Positions 1 to 8,888 of a stretch of 64,000 nucleotides of DNA are shown piece after piece. This DNA comes from Brevibacterium album DSM 18261. GTDB lineage: Bacteria > Actinomycetota > Actinomycetes > Actinomycetales > Brevibacteriaceae. A program made the translations under genes and the position numbers. Positions within the stretch are counted from its first letter, which is position 1. The number at the start of each line of letters is the position of its first letter. The DNA lies in assembly GCF_000426445.1 (NCBI RefSeq), contig NZ_AUFJ01000009.1:248001-312000 (forward strand). Reading direction: 5' to 3'. A model generated the notes under the pieces. The model had not been told where the DNA came from. It saw nothing but the letters and a program-made list of their open reading frames with translations, and did no database searches.

Positions 1-1444
1 GCGGACGCGCCTTCCCCCCGGAAGGGCGCAGATCCACGAGCCTGTGCACGGCCTCGGCCCGGCCTCGGAACACCAGATCTGCGAGACGGGCGGCGGAGCC
101 TCCGTCGTCATGGGGCACCCACCGCTGTCTCGCCGCAGCATAGGACTCCGCGAACCTTCCCTGTCGCGGCTCTGCGCGCTCATGGGCGAGGATCTCCCGC
201 AGTGCGTCCGAGAGTCCGTCCAGATCCGTGGTCACGGGACCGGGCAGATCCTCAGTCGGAACGTAGGTGCCGCGGGCGGCGAGGTACTCCGCGTGGTCCT
301 CGGCGAAGAAGACCACGGGAATGTCCGTCGCGAGCGCGTCCATGAAGATCGACGAGAAGTCGGTGACGAGGAGACGGGTCCGGGCCAGCAGTGCGTTCGT
401 CTCGACGGAGTTCTCGACCAGCGCACCCGCAAGCCGTGGGTCATCGGCAACCGCCGCATATACGGACTGGTGCACCTTCAGCCGGATCTCCCAGCCCTCG
501 AGCTCGGGCATGCTCCTGAGACGACTGAGGGTCTCTGCGAGGGCGGCGACCTCGACCTGCGGAGCACGGAAGGACTTCCCCCGCCACGTGGGTGCGTACA
601 GGAGGACGGGCACACCCCGGCCTGTCTCGGTGGAGCTCCCGGCCTCGGCGAACTGCAGGTCGGTGCGCGGAGAGCCGTCCTCGACGATGAGCCCGGAGAA
701 GACCCCCTCCAGCCGGTAGGCATCGCGGTACATGCGCTCTGTCATGTACGGACCGGAGGAGAGCAGATAGTCCGCGGAGAGGAAGTTGCGCAGCACGTTG
801 CGCGAGGCCCAGGCGCCGTCAGGCTCGTCGTAGCCCATGTGCTTGAGTGGGGTGCCGTGCCAGGTGTTGAGATAGACCTGCCCGTCGCGCTTGACGTATT
901 CGACGGGGAAGGTCGCGTTGTTGACGAGGACGGTGGCGCGTTCGAGTAGCGCGAAGTATTCCGGACTGCGATAGGCCGCAGTCCTCACCCGAGGATGGTC
1001 CGCAAATTCGTCGAGCAGCCCCCCGCCAGCGGCGATGGCTTCCGGACGGAGCATCCAGACGTGTGTGAGATGAGTGAGATCGGGCGCATCGACGACCTCG
1101 CGGAACAGCGCCGCCGGGTTGCACAGCGCCCCGTTCCCGCCGAAGCTCTCCCACACCACGAGGCGGGGGTCGAGCGGCTTCGCGCAGGCGGCCTCGAACG
1201 CGCGAGCCCTGCGATACGAGCCCAGGGACCTCCGGGCCTCCCCCACAGCACCGCGCAGGCCGCTCGCAGAGCTGCGCGCAGCGGCTGCCTGCACGCGCGC
1301 CTGCGAGCCGAGCATCGGACGCAGAGAGCGCAGCAGGGCGCCCGCGGAATCGGGCAGCGCCCTGATGGCACCCGACTTCGCAGCTGCGAGCGCTGATCGC
1401 GCCGTGGCCTTCGCCCCGGGCACGCCACTTCGCGGTCGCTTCAT
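1..1444 (-). CDS. CDP-glycerol glycerophosphotransferase family protein (3' end outside window)
   Basis: The open frame runs from an ATG at 1444 to the window edge without a stop, so about 481 residues are visible and the C-terminus is missing or nearly complete. The Glyphos_transf core is clear: WHGTPLK near residue 195 (the catalytic His of the TagF/TagB family), LYAPTWRGK, and VTDFSSIFMDALATDIPVVFF before the C-terminal nucleotide-binding part. Family knowledge: these membrane-associated enzymes transfer glycerol-phosphate from CDP-glycerol to a teichoic acid primer or chain. The start lies 12 bp after the stop of the GT92-like gene, so they are probably co-transcribed. Primase and polymerase roles cannot be told apart from the sequence. 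Confidence 0.9.
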   Translation of the reverse strand, partial: MKRPRSGVPGAKATARSALAAAKSGAIRALPDSAGALLRSLRPMLGSQARVQAAAARSSASGLRGAVGEARRSLGSYRRARAFEAACAKPLDPRLVVWESFGGNGALCNPAALFREVVDAPDLTHLTHVWMLRPEAIAAGGGLLDEFADHPRVRTAAYRSPEYFALLERATVLVNNATFPVEYVKRDGQVYLNTWHGTPLKHMGYDEPDGAWASRNVLRNFLSADYLLSSGPYMTERMYRDAYRLEGVFSGLIVEDGSPRTDLQFAEAGSSTETGRGVPVLLYAPTWRGKSFRAPQVEVAALAETLSRLRSMPELEGWEIRLKVHQSVYAAVADDPRLAGALVENSVETNALLARTRLLVTDFSSIFMDALATDIPVVFFAEDHAEYLAARGTYVPTEDLPGPVTTDLDGLSDALREILAHERAEPRQGRFAESYAAARQRWVPHDDGGSAARLADLVFRGRAEAVHRLVDLRPSGGKARP

Positions 1445-1456
1445 TCTCGGTCTCCT

Positions 1457-2662
1457 TCAGCTCGCAGCGCGCACGTCCTCAGGCAGCCGGTTCTCACCGA
1501 ATGCCTCTGCCAGCGCAGCCACAAGCGGCTCGTCGACATAGTGGATCTCGGGATCGACTGGTCGCACCGCGGACCGCTCCCGCTTCCAATCGGTGTTGAT
1601 CGCGAAGAAGTGCCGGTGACGGATGGACTCATCGACTTCCAGCACTGGGCCGTCCTTCACCCGGTGCACGCAGAACTGCGAATCGTCCGGCATCCTGCGA
1701 GGATCGACCGTCCACTTCTTGGTGCCGAGCATCCGCTTCTTCGAACGGTAGACGAAGTCCCAGAAGTGACGTTCCGCACCGATCTCCCTGGTCGCCACAG
1801 CCTCCACCCAGTTGCACTGATACGCCACGAAGCCCGACTCCGAATCCTTGAGATGATCGAACACCGAACGTCCGTCATCGCAGACCACGAGCTCGTCGAT
1901 GTCGGCATTGATGATGCCCTCTGCGTCTCGGCAAAACCGCCAGCGCATGTGCTCCAGTGCGGTGTACTGGCAGAAATCCGAGTCCCAGGTATCGTCTCGC
2001 GGAGACCCCGGTCCGTAAGGGAAGGGCCACGAGAGCACGCAGCCCTCCTCAATGCCGTCGACCTCGGAGAGCACCTTCGCGAGGTCCTCAGGACGATAGT
2101 CCGGGGAGCCATTGTCGTAGATGACGACGGCGTCGACGCCGTGGATCCGGTGGTAGTACTCGGCCCAGTCGCGCACCCACTCGAGGCGATTCCCCTTCTG
2201 CAGGGTGAAGAGAACCCTGCGACCTGAGAACCGCGCGGCACCGTCCGGCTGGAGCGGCATCCGGAAGCTCGCGGTCCTCCCCTCGGAGGCCACATCGAAC
2301 GACAGGACCCGGCACCCGGCGAGGGCGAGAACAGCCTTGCGCAAGACCTTCCGCGGCAGTGAATAGGTGCCCCAGTCCACGAAGGACCGCTGAGTCTTCC
2401 ACAGGTCGCTGAGCCTGGGCCGCATCGGCAGGAGCCGATCGAGCCTGAAGCTGCCGGAGTCGATCGCTGCACGCAGATTGAACAGCGGCGGGCCGGACAG
2501 GACAATGCGGCCGTCGGAATAGAAAGCATCGCAGAAGACGGTCATGGAATCGTACTGCTTCTCGTAGCCCTCCTGCCTCAGCTCCGAGGGTCGAGGCATC
2601 GCGCGAACTGCGGGGAAGCCTGCCGGGAGCACCGCAGAGCTGACCTGTTCGACTGTGATCAT
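1457..2662 (-). CDS. glycosyltransferase family 92-like / GT2-type protein
   Basis: This 401-residue protein has the conserved block of DUF23/GT92-like transferases: DWAEYYHRIHGVDAVVIYDN at residues 165-184, and the DxD-type metal site NADIDEL near 253-259, followed by a conserved HW/F-rich C-terminal half. The first 150 residues are not recognised. It probably transfers a sugar in the cytoplasm to the wall polymer made by the neighbouring glycerophosphotransferases. That role is inferred from context, since bacterial GT92-like proteins have varied substrates. Its ATG overlaps the upstream stop by 4 bp (ATGA), which indicates translational coupling with the fusion gene. Confidence 0.8.
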   Translation of the reverse strand: MITVEQVSSAVLPAGFPAVRAMPRPSELRQEGYEKQYDSMTVFCDAFYSDGRIVLSGPPLFNLRAAIDSGSFRLDRLLPMRPRLSDLWKTQRSFVDWGTYSLPRKVLRKAVLALAGCRVLSFDVASEGRTASFRMPLQPDGAARFSGRRVLFTLQKGNRLEWVRDWAEYYHRIHGVDAVVIYDNGSPDYRPEDLAKVLSEVDGIEEGCVLSWPFPYGPGSPRDDTWDSDFCQYTALEHMRWRFCRDAEGIINADIDELVVCDDGRSVFDHLKDSESGFVAYQCNWVEAVATREIGAERHFWDFVYRSKKRMLGTKKWTVDPRRMPDDSQFCVHRVKDGPVLEVDESIRHRHFFAINTDWKRERSAVRPVDPEIHYVDEPLVAALAEAFGENRLPEDVRAAS

Positions 2663-5600
2663 CGCCGTTCTCCTGCAGCAGAGGCGGAGCTGGACGATCC
2701 AGACTCCCGAGAGACCACGGCGGCATCCGCCTCTGCGCCGAACCAGCCCGCGGTCTCGAGCTCACACAGCACACGGGCAGAGGCGTGCCCATCATCCCAG
2801 GGTGCGAACCGTTCGACGAACTCCTCATAGCGCTTGTCCCGGAAGGACCCAGGGTCCGCAAGGGCGCGGAGGACCAGGCTCCCCGTCTCCGCCGTGGTCC
2901 GGGTCATCGGCCCGGGGCAGATCTCCCTGAAGTCCAGGTAGAAGCCCCGCGTGGACGACTCGTACTCCTCGAGATCCGGCACGAAGAAGATCATCGGCTT
3001 GCCCGTGACCGCGAAGTCGAAGAGCAGGGAGGAGTAGTCCGTGACCAGGACGTCGGCGGCGAGGAACAGCTCGCTGATCTCCCCATACGTGCCCACGTCG
3101 ATGATGCTGCCCGCATGGGGCGCCAGATCGGGGGGAACGGTGTTCGCATGGCCGCGCACCAGCACCGCTGCCCCCTCCGGCAGCATCGAGGTGAGCTCGG
3201 AGAAGTCCAAGGCCGTGTCGAAGACGAAGCCGCCCGCAGTCCTCTTGGAGTCGCGGAAGGTGGGCGCATAGAGCACGACGGGGGCGTCCTCGTCGATGCC
3301 GAGCCGATGACGCACAGCGGCTCGCGTGCTGGCCGAATCGGGTGAGCGGAGCACATCGTTCCGGGGGTATCCGAGAGCGAGCGTACGACCGGAATACCGG
3401 AACGCGGCAGGCAGGACCTCTTCCGAGAACGGGTTCTGCGCCAGGAGGAACTCCCAGCGCGCGACTTCTCTGCGCATGAGCAGCCGGTAGCCCAGGGAGA
3501 GATTCTCCGGGGGCATGTCCTCGGCGATCCTCTTCATGGGGGTGCCGTGCCAGGTCTGGATGTACCGCTGCCCGTCCTGCAGGCGGGTGTAGCCCGGGAA
3601 GTTGGCATTGTTGACGAGGTAACGGGAGCGGTGGACAGCTTCGAGCCATTCCGGCGTTCCCTGGATGATCCGCACGGCGCCTTCCGGCACCGAGACCGCG
3701 GACGAGGCGACGGACCAGTACGTCTGCAGATGTGGGTGCTGCTCGCGCACGGTCTCCCAGAGGGCGCGCACGCTGTCCGCAAGCTGCTTCCCGTGGTAGC
3801 TCTCGAACACCACAGTCTCCGCGAGACCATCGCGTGCGTTCTGCCGCAATGCCTCGTCGATCATGAGACGCCGACTGCGCAACCCCAATTCCTCTGGTGC
3901 GCTGGGGGCCGAGAATCGGAGCCACAGAGCCCTTCCGCTCCGGGTGCGCGTCGCTCGGATGAGGTTGAAGCGGCCACCGCGCCAAAGAGGGAAGCGGTTG
4001 GCATCGGCATCGGACACGAGTGCCCATTGCACTTCGGCCTGCCCGTCCCCGCGGACCGCGGGGGCTGTCCACCGCAGCGTGTAACCGCCGTGGGACAGCC
4101 CCGTCGTCCGGCCGTACCAGTCTGTGCGGGTGAGGGGGAAGGCTGCGGAATATCTGCCATGCGCGTCCTCCCATTCGAACTCCGACGGCGCGATGTCGAC
4201 CCCGGCGCCGGAGAGGGAGAGAGCGGATGGCTCGACCGGGCTGGAGGACCGGAGCACACCGGTCGTGCGGATCACCGTTCCATCCGGGCTCAGCTCCAGG
4301 CCGTCGCAGGTGAACAGGAAGGGGTGCTCGATCACGCGGAGATAGCCGTGGCTGTTGGCATAGAGCATCAGCGGGGCAGGTGCACAGCTGCGCTCATCGA
4401 ACTCGTGAGTCGAGGAGGACGACGCAACCTGATTGGACCGCCCATCGGCGAACTCCGCCTTGATCTGCCATGTATGACGATCAGCAGTCCGATGCTGGTT
4501 CGGGAGCTGCGGGAGCTCGAAGTCGAACTCTGCACGCCCGCAGTGGTCGTAGCCGACGGGCTTCACAGAGAACGACTGCCACGAGCGTCGATTGGAGACC
4601 ACCAGCTTGAGGATGTGCTTCCCGTTCAGCGCCTCGGCCGTCAGCCTCAGACGCCTGCCGTCAACCTCTTCTGTATGGGCCCAGACCTGCGGGTTCGCAG
4701 ACCTGAGGACCAGCCCGTCGAGATCATCATGGGTGAGCACGGTGCGCACCCCCGCGGAGAAGGAGGAGAACCCCAGCACTGCGGCACCGGCGTCTCCAGC
4801 CCGGGTCTTGACGATCTCGGTCACAGCGTGCCCGCCCACCGTCACGGTGGCGAGCAGTCTCCACAGAACCCCGCCACCGGAATCGGAAGCGATCAGCTCC
4901 CGCGTGTCGATGGTGGTCCGCACCACCGAACCGCGGGCATCTCGCCATTCCGATCCAGAGCCCTCGTTGAGGTGGGGAGCGAGACACCGTTCAGTGCTCA
5001 GCTCCCGTCGCTCTCCGGTTGCGGTGTTCTCGATCGAGAGAGTGATTCCGCCCTCGTCGGGAGCGTCTTCGAAAGCGCTGCGGCAGAACGCGGAGATCTC
5101 CAGCGTCACCCGGTCCCCGTCGAGCCACTGGGCGCGCTCCGCGCGGGTCACGAGCTCCAGGCTCTCCGGCCGGATCTCATAGAGGCGCTCGGGCAGCGCC
5201 GCGCGGAACTCCTCCGCGTATCCGGGCACCGCGAGCAGAGTGGGGCCGCTCTGCTCCAGTCGGTAGCCGGTGCCCCTCGTGATCTTCCCGTTGAGCACGC
5301 TGAGAAGGTCCTCGTACTCACCATTGGCCGCGAAGCGTCCGGCAAGCCGCGGATAGATCGGCACCGCTTCCCAGGGCACCTCATCGAACAGATCCAGGAT
5401 CTCCCGAAGCCCCCGAGAGAGAACCTCGAAGTACTCCGGGCCGGTCCTCGGAACCTGCTCCGCGTACTGGATGAAGTCGTATGCGAGAAGCTTGCGGAAC
5501 CACTCCTCGCGGACAGCCCGATCCGCGTGGGCGAGGATGAGCCGGGCGGAGGCCTGCGTGACCTGCAGACGATCCTCCAGGTCCCGGAGTTTCGTCTTCT

Positions 5601-6408
5601 GCTGTGACAGGGATGACCCGTCGTCCCTGACCCTCCAGTAGTACACCTGATCCGGAATCACATCGAACGCCGACGCTCCCAGATACGATTTGAGCGAGGG
5701 CTCCTGATCCTCGTAGGCGATGCCAGTGGGGAACCCGCCGACGACCTCGCGGAAGAAGGAAGTCCGCCAGAGCTTGTTGCATGCGAACACGTCGAGCATC
5801 ATCTGAGGGTGCTCGGCGAGGGTGATGGAGCGACGCGTCTCACGGTGCGCCGATCGTGCCCAGTGGGGAATCCACTTCCGGTTTCCCTGCAGCCGGACGA
5901 TGGTGCCGACCACGAAATCGGAGCCGGTGCGCCGCAGCGTGCTCAGCATGGCGGAGATCGCATCGGGTGCCAGTTCGTCATCGGAGTCCGCGAACGTGAT
6001 GTACTCGCCCCTCGCCTCCTCAGCACCGGTGTTGCGCGCTGCGCCCAAGCCGCCGTTCTCGCGGCTCACGACGCGGATCCGCGGATCCAGCAGAGCCCAG
6101 GCCCGCGCAATCTGCGCGGAACGGTCCGGGCTCCCATCGTCGATGATGAGGATCTCGAGGTTCCGATATGTCTGAGCGGCGAGGCTGGCCAGAAAGCGCG
6201 GCAGATACGCCTGCACGTTGTAGACGGGCACGACCACCGTGACGAGAGGTCCCTCCCCCGCGCGCCCTCTGCTCGCAAGAGAACGGGCGACGCCCCATGC
6301 GATCGTCGGATCCACGCGCTCACGGGCGCCCTTGCGCACCTTCAGCGGGATGCGAGACAGCAGAGGGGCCGCAGCCCGCATCGTCTTCGTCAGCAGACGT
6401 CTTCTCAT
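2659..6408 (-). CDS. bifunctional GT2 glycosyltransferase / CDP-glycerol glycerophosphotransferase
   Basis: A 1249-residue fusion. The N-terminal GT2 domain (about residues 45-300) shows VTVVVPVYNV, the IDDGSPD nucleotide-binding motif and FADSDDE (DxD). A long middle region (about 320-840) looks beta-rich and is unassigned. The C-terminal Glyphos_transf domain (about 850-1230) has WHGTPMK, LYAPTFRDSK and VTDYSSLLFDF. One polypeptide would therefore add both a sugar and glycerol-phosphate units to a teichoic-acid-like polymer. I chose the ATG at 6408 (MRRRLLTK, with GAGAAG upstream). The frame stays open to 6582, but that part overlaps tagD and has no family similarity. It is 65 bp after tagD and overlaps the GT92 start by 4 bp. 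Confidence 0.88.
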   Translation of the reverse strand: MRRRLLTKTMRAAAPLLSRIPLKVRKGARERVDPTIAWGVARSLASRGRAGEGPLVTVVVPVYNVQAYLPRFLASLAAQTYRNLEILIIDDGSPDRSAQIARAWALLDPRIRVVSRENGGLGAARNTGAEEARGEYITFADSDDELAPDAISAMLSTLRRTGSDFVVGTIVRLQGNRKWIPHWARSAHRETRRSITLAEHPQMMLDVFACNKLWRTSFFREVVGGFPTGIAYEDQEPSLKSYLGASAFDVIPDQVYYWRVRDDGSSLSQQKTKLRDLEDRLQVTQASARLILAHADRAVREEWFRKLLAYDFIQYAEQVPRTGPEYFEVLSRGLREILDLFDEVPWEAVPIYPRLAGRFAANGEYEDLLSVLNGKITRGTGYRLEQSGPTLLAVPGYAEEFRAALPERLYEIRPESLELVTRAERAQWLDGDRVTLEISAFCRSAFEDAPDEGGITLSIENTATGERRELSTERCLAPHLNEGSGSEWRDARGSVVRTTIDTRELIASDSGGGVLWRLLATVTVGGHAVTEIVKTRAGDAGAAVLGFSSFSAGVRTVLTHDDLDGLVLRSANPQVWAHTEEVDGRRLRLTAEALNGKHILKLVVSNRRSWQSFSVKPVGYDHCGRAEFDFELPQLPNQHRTADRHTWQIKAEFADGRSNQVASSSSTHEFDERSCAPAPLMLYANSHGYLRVIEHPFLFTCDGLELSPDGTVIRTTGVLRSSSPVEPSALSLSGAGVDIAPSEFEWEDAHGRYSAAFPLTRTDWYGRTTGLSHGGYTLRWTAPAVRGDGQAEVQWALVSDADANRFPLWRGGRFNLIRATRTRSGRALWLRFSAPSAPEELGLRSRRLMIDEALRQNARDGLAETVVFESYHGKQLADSVRALWETVREQHPHLQTYWSVASSAVSVPEGAVRIIQGTPEWLEAVHRSRYLVNNANFPGYTRLQDGQRYIQTWHGTPMKRIAEDMPPENLSLGYRLLMRREVARWEFLLAQNPFSEEVLPAAFRYSGRTLALGYPRNDVLRSPDSASTRAAVRHRLGIDEDAPVVLYAPTFRDSKRTAGGFVFDTALDFSELTSMLPEGAAVLVRGHANTVPPDLAPHAGSIIDVGTYGEISELFLAADVLVTDYSSLLFDFAVTGKPMIFFVPDLEEYESSTRGFYLDFREICPGPMTRTTAETGSLVLRALADPGSFRDKRYEEFVERFAPWDDGHASARVLCELETAGWFGAEADAAVVSRESGSSSSASAAGERR

Positions 6409-6473
6409 CGCCACTTCTCGATCACCCTTCACGATTGCCTGAAACGCCCCTCCGACCGACCGGCCGATGCACC

Positions 6474-6863
6474 TCAGCTCCCGCCGAGGTCGTTCTTGAT
6501 CTGAGTGGTGGAGATCTCCGGCGTGCGCGGCAGGTAGATGACCTCGACCTTGTCCTTGAGGAAGTCGAACTTCCCGGTCCAATCATCACCCATGACGAAG
6601 GCGTCGATGTGGTACTTTTCCATATCCGCCTCCTTCTGCTCCCAGGTCTCCTCCGGGACGACGAGATCGACATAGCGGATCGCCTCGAGCATGTTGCGTC
6701 GCTCCTCGTAGGAGAAGTACGACTTCTTGCCCTTGCCTGCGTTGAACTCGTCGGTGGAGAGGGCGACGACCAGGTAGTCGCCCTGTGCCTTGCAGCGCTG
6801 AAGCAGGCGGATGTGGCCGTAGTGCAGCAGATCGAAGGTGCCGTAGGTGATGATCCGGCGCAT
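6474..6863 (-). CDS. tagD: glycerol-3-phosphate cytidylyltransferase
   Basis: This 129-residue protein makes CDP-glycerol from CTP and glycerol-3-phosphate, supplying the donor for the glycerophosphotransferases around it. The length equals that of Bacillus subtilis TagD. The nucleotidyltransferase signature HYGH is at residues 14-17 after TYGTFDLL, and the second motif RTPEISTT is at 113-120, where most relatives have RTxGISTT. The ATG at 6863 follows GGAG (CGGAGCATCG). The gene heads the downstream string of four genes, so donor synthesis and polymer assembly are probably expressed together. Confidence 0.95.
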   Translation of the reverse strand: MRRIITYGTFDLLHYGHIRLLQRCKAQGDYLVVALSTDEFNAGKGKKSYFSYEERRNMLEAIRYVDLVVPEETWEQKEADMEKYHIDAFVMGDDWTGKFDFLKDKVEVIYLPRTPEISTTQIKNDLGGS

Positions 6864-6920
6864 CGATGCTCCGTTCGGTGGGTCTGGGGCTGGGCAGGGA
6901 CGGGCGTCCCGAACCCAGAC

Positions 6921-6949
6921 AGATTAACCCACCGTCACCGCGCCGTTCA
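6921..6949 (-). promoter_or_regulatory. candidate promoter for tagD operon
   Basis: Reading the minus strand, TGAACG (6949-6944) and TAATCT (6926-6921) are 17 nt apart. The -10 fits the actinobacterial TANNNT pattern and the -35 is weak. A start near 6914 would give a leader of about 50 nt containing a small GGGACG/CGTCCC hairpin and the tagD ribosome site. Confidence 0.4.
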
Positions 6950-6993
6950 CCCAGCAGTCCCCCAGGCTCGGCCTTCCAAAGCTGCCTCCGGCC

Positions 6994-8304
6994 TCAGCCA
7001 GCCCGTGCCCGCAGGAGGATGACGCGCTCCTCTGCGACACGACGCACCGCGTCAGCAAATCTGCGCATCTGCGCTCCCGGCGCGGTGTCACCGAGGTAGT
7101 GTTCGGCCGCCGCTGCGAGCTCTCTCGTATCCGTCTCTGCGCCCGAGGCACCCCCGCCCTCCCCGGCCGCACCTCCGTGCCCCCCGGAGACTCCGGGGAG
7201 CTGTCGAAGCACGGAGGCCACCGCCTGTGCGGCATTCTCAGCCGGGAACGACGGCACTCGGTCGAACAGCCCGCCCCGCTGCCGCACCGCCCGCGCGTCC
7301 GCAGGCTCCAGCAGCGCCAGCGGCTTGTGCGTCGCCAGCCAGTCGAAGGCGACCGAGGACATCTCCGCGATGCAGGCATCGGCGACGTCGAACTGCCAGC
7401 CCACCGCCGGCGTCACATCGACGAAGCCTCCGGCCTGCGCCACGAGCTCGCTCACTCGTCTGTGTGCATTCCTGAATTCCCGGTCCAGGAACCCCGTCCT
7501 CGGGTGAGGTCGATAGATGATCCGCGCACCCGCGCTCGCCAGCTCCCGGACCAGCGCCTCGCCGCTGCGCGTGAGCGTGCCGTATGCCATGGAAGAGGAA
7601 TCGCCCTCCCACGTGGGCGCCCAGAGGACCGTCTTCCCCGGCCGCGCCGGGTGGCTCGCGGCGAAATCCATCCATTCCCGGGGCAGGGGGCGAGGCTGGT
7701 CCAGCTGCGGGCGCCCCACATCGATCATCCGGTCCTCGCCGAAGCCGATGAGCTGGGACCTCAGCCTCTCCCGCGCTGCCTCCCCCGCCGTGAAGACGAG
7801 ATCATAGGCCTTCAGCTGATTCGTCACCATCGAGGCCTTCTCGCTCTCACCATGCGAGAGATGGACGTGAGCCGGCCGGGGGTGGCGCAGCGCGTGGAAG
7901 TTCTGCGTGGCCTGGTTGACGTAGAGGACGCAGCGCACGGACTCCGCCCCCAGGACCGCATCGAGATCCGCGATGCTCCGCCCATAGCGCACCGGCAGGC
8001 CCGTCCGCCCCGCGATCCGCTCCGCCGTCCGCGCCCCGCGGCACAGGATGCCCACCGACTCCTCCGCGGCCAGCCGCTCCAGGGGCCACAGCCACTGCTC
8101 CAGCTGATAGGCCGAGGCCGCATCACCCGCGAAGTGCACGATCACGGTGAAAGCGTCATCATCGCGCGGGCCCAGAACCCGAGAGGTCCGCGCGGCCGCG
8201 AGTCGATCGGCGGCTGTGCCGCCTGCTCGCCTGGCGAGGGCGGTGCCCCGCCGCACGGCGGAGACGGCCTTCGAAGCGACGGCACGGGGACGGAGTCTGC
8301 TCAT
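6994..8304 (-). CDS. CDP-glycerol glycerophosphotransferase-like protein with SHGES motif
   Basis: This 436-residue protein belongs to the Glyphos_transf superfamily: YVNQATQNFHALRHPRPAHVHLSHGES, then LWAPTWEGD, IIYRPHPRTG and IAEMSSVAFDWLATHKPLALLEP. The canonical WHGTPxK is replaced by SHGESEK, keeping His-Gly but not the Trp or the Thr-Pro-Lys. It may therefore act on a different acceptor, or as a primase-like step. There is no signal peptide; the N-terminus is basic (MSRLRPRAVASK), which fits peripheral membrane association. A Gly/Ala-rich insert lies near residues 375-395. It sits 130 bp upstream of tagD, probably in the same locus but perhaps with its own promoter. Confidence 0.8.
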   Translation of the reverse strand: MSRLRPRAVASKAVSAVRRGTALARRAGGTAADRLAAARTSRVLGPRDDDAFTVIVHFAGDAASAYQLEQWLWPLERLAAEESVGILCRGARTAERIAGRTGLPVRYGRSIADLDAVLGAESVRCVLYVNQATQNFHALRHPRPAHVHLSHGESEKASMVTNQLKAYDLVFTAGEAARERLRSQLIGFGEDRMIDVGRPQLDQPRPLPREWMDFAASHPARPGKTVLWAPTWEGDSSSMAYGTLTRSGEALVRELASAGARIIYRPHPRTGFLDREFRNAHRRVSELVAQAGGFVDVTPAVGWQFDVADACIAEMSSVAFDWLATHKPLALLEPADARAVRQRGGLFDRVPSFPAENAAQAVASVLRQLPGVSGGHGGAAGEGGGASGAETDTRELAAAAEHYLGDTAPGAQMRRFADAVRRVAEERVILLRARAG

Positions 8305-8424
8305 GGTATCCAGCCTAGCGAGAGGAGCACGGAGCTCCTCCCGCGGATCGCCATCGCCTCCTCACGGCGCCTCCCGCACGTTCGCCGGGGAAACGCGTCC
8401 GCTTGTCCGAGAGAACAGGATTCC

Positions 8425-8453
8425 TTGACTGAATACGCGAATCCCGGCATCCT
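8425..8453 (+). promoter_or_regulatory. candidate promoter for the cysteine-rich protein
   Basis: TTGACT at 8425-8430 and CATCCT at 8448-8453 are separated by 17 bp. The -35 is good and the -10 is weak. The rest of the 210-bp gap between the divergent genes at 8304 and 8515 shows two GCGAATC repeats but no clear operator. Confidence 0.35.
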
Positions 8454-8514
8454 GGGACGAAACCGCATATGCACATGTGACCATGCGAATCACCCACTCT
8501 CGGGAGGCAGTGCC

Positions 8515-8748
8515 ATGGCAGTCTGCGAGACCTGCGGAAACACCTACGACAACGCGTTCACCCTGACCCGCGGCGGCGAGTCGCACACATTCGACAGCTT
8601 CGAGTGCGCGGCCCACCGCATGGCCCCGCGCTGTGCGCACTGCGGATGCATGATCCTGGGCCACGGCGTGGAATCGGAGAACTCCACCTACTGCTGTTCG
8701 CACTGCGCGAGGGAGGCCGGCCACCCCCAGGCCCGCGATCAGGTGTGA
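8515..8748 (+). CDS. small cysteine-rich metal-binding protein (prokaryotic metallothionein-like)
   Basis: The 77-residue product has nine cysteines (4, 7, 31, 40, 43, 45, 60, 61, 64) and several histidines in the pattern CxxC, CAHCGC and YCCSHC. That matches the small actinobacterial proteins assigned to the prokaryotic metallothionein family. It probably binds zinc, copper or cadmium in the cytoplasm, either as a buffer or as a zinc-ribbon fold. The ATG at 8515 follows GGGAGG at good spacing. The frame is open for hundreds of codons upstream, but that part is only a shadow of the minus-strand transferase gene. It stands alone, without a metal sensor or exporter beside it. Confidence 0.75.
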   Translation: MAVCETCGNTYDNAFTLTRGGESHTFDSFECAAHRMAPRCAHCGCMILGHGVESENSTYCCSHCAREAGHPQARDQV

Positions 8749-8888
8749 AGCTCCGCCCGGCTCCGTCCGGTGCCGGACCGCTTCCCCCAGCCCCGAGCGG
8801 CGTTCCATCCGACAGGACCTCGACGGTATCCGAGCCGGTGCATTTTCCGGTTTCGCGCACTAGACTGAGGGCGGCGGAAGGAGCGTCC

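Noticed and set aside
3547-5607. A 686-codon plus-strand open frame
   Set aside because: Antisense to the GT2/glycerophosphotransferase fusion, low complexity, no ribosome site.
6409-6582. 58-residue N-terminal extension of the GT2 fusion
   Set aside because: It overlaps tagD in another frame; similarity to GT2 proteins begins after the ATG at 6408, which has its own ribosome site.
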